The notes under the pieces: generated by a model
The model's input: only the letters and a program-made list of their open reading frames with translations
What the model was told of the DNA's origin: nothing
Databases searched by the model: none
Shown here: positions 63,331 to 64,000 of the stretch, one piece after another
How the letters are laid out: each line of letters begins with the position of its first letter
How positions within the stretch are numbered: position 1 is the stretch's first letter
NCBI GenBank assembly: GCA_023846275.1
Contig: JAIUJO010000293.1
Location: 582,541 to 646,540, forward strand
DNA length: 64,000 bases
Direction: 5' to 3'
From: Vanilla planifolia
Taxonomy: Eukaryota; Streptophyta; Magnoliopsida; Asparagales; Orchidaceae
Made by a program: the position numbers and the translations under genes

Positions 63331-64000
63331 CATTAACATGATAGCATCCTATACAATACACAAACCTTCTATTTTGAGGCATACTAGTCCAACTTAGACT
63401 CAAGATCATGCTAGTGTTGTGTCATTCACTTCTCATTAGTTTCTATAATACTTACCATTACAAAGGCAAACCATAGCCAATGCTTGTTTAATAAATACTT
63501 TAGTTATTTATTGTTAGTTCATCAAGTTCTTTGTATCTACATAATTGTTTAATCATTTTTAGATCAATTGACATCGTTCAAATATTTTGATTTTGAAATT
63601 TTGTACATGACATCCATACAGTACTTCGTAATTCCATTAGTGTAAAATGTAGTTGAAAATGTTTTTCAAAGGCATTAAATTGAGTTTTGGACTTTTTTTT
63701 GTGACGTAGCATCTAAAAGTACATGTAATCATTATAACCTTCATTAATAGCCTTACCACCAATACTATTGACTCTCATGCCTTACTCAACCCATGCTAAC
63801 CCATAAAATTAGTTGATCCTCTTGACCTATGTTGACCTATCATCCTATGCCACCTATCAACATGGGTAGACCTTATTTTTGAAAATTCTTAACCAATAAA
63901 AATGCATTGACCCATCACACACCTCTCACCCATGCAACATTGATCATGTTTTTAACTACCTTAGAAATTGTCAGACAATTGAATAAAAAATTTGTAACTA
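63331..64000. other. Unassigned AT-rich DNA at the window edge
   Basis: No open frame, satellite unit or LINE RT motif was recognised. The CCATGCTAACCCATAAAATT / TGACCTATGTTGACCTATC stretch near 63,790-63,840 has small internal repeats (GACCTATG, GACCTATC) but no clear array. Confidence 0.35.

Overview
The window looks like gene-poor, AT-rich heterochromatin of a flowering plant. The evidence is plant-type L1 LINEs whose ORF1 carries a DUF4283-like domain and a CCHC knuckle, a Copia SIRE/Maximus-type LTR element remnant, and long arrays of a diverged satellite. The ORF1 wording of the first and third LINEs resembles eudicot (possibly asterid) copies, but this is only an impression. I found no intact host gene, tRNA, rRNA, CRISPR array or bacterial-type operon.

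Layout: (1) 1-15,715 is a fossil tandem satellite in one orientation, monomer about 340-430 bp, split at 3.6-9.0 kb by a fairly young LINE (LINE-1a) with a perfect 16-bp target-site duplication and a poly-A tail. (2) 15,716-20,615 is a degraded, minus-strand Copia element. It keeps one full LTR, a truncated LTR, a primer-binding site and a polypurine tract, but no recognisable pol. (3) 20,616-29,460 is the same satellite inverted, with the most regular period (about 415 bp, about 22 copies). (4) From 29,461 it runs forward again to about 32,330, is interrupted by about 3 kb of unassigned DNA, and continues from 35,285 to about 40,045. In all there are roughly 65-70 monomers over about 27 kb. 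(5) 40-49.7 kb is degraded, partly Ty3/Gypsy-like sequence containing a 42-bp-period minisatellite. (6) 49,772-55,766 is a structurally complete but dead LINE (LINE-2), with an 18-bp duplication at its ends, ORF1, endonuclease, RT, zinc-binding region and a C-terminal RNase H domain. (7) 55.8-64 kb is AT-rich and holds a diverged tandem duplication of about 1 kb, a compound TA/CA microsatellite and a third, much older LINE remnant.

The parts do not form a working gene system. What they record is a history: an old satellite was amplified, one segment was inverted, a Copia element was caught at one breakpoint, and LINEs inserted at different times. The satellite and its inversion are the most likely undescribed content. 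Decay of LINE-2 is dominated by TAG stops, which fits C-to-T decay at methylated CAG sites.

All positions come from reading the sequence by eye. Boundaries given as approximate may be off by tens of bases. Family names rest on recalled family patterns, not on searches.
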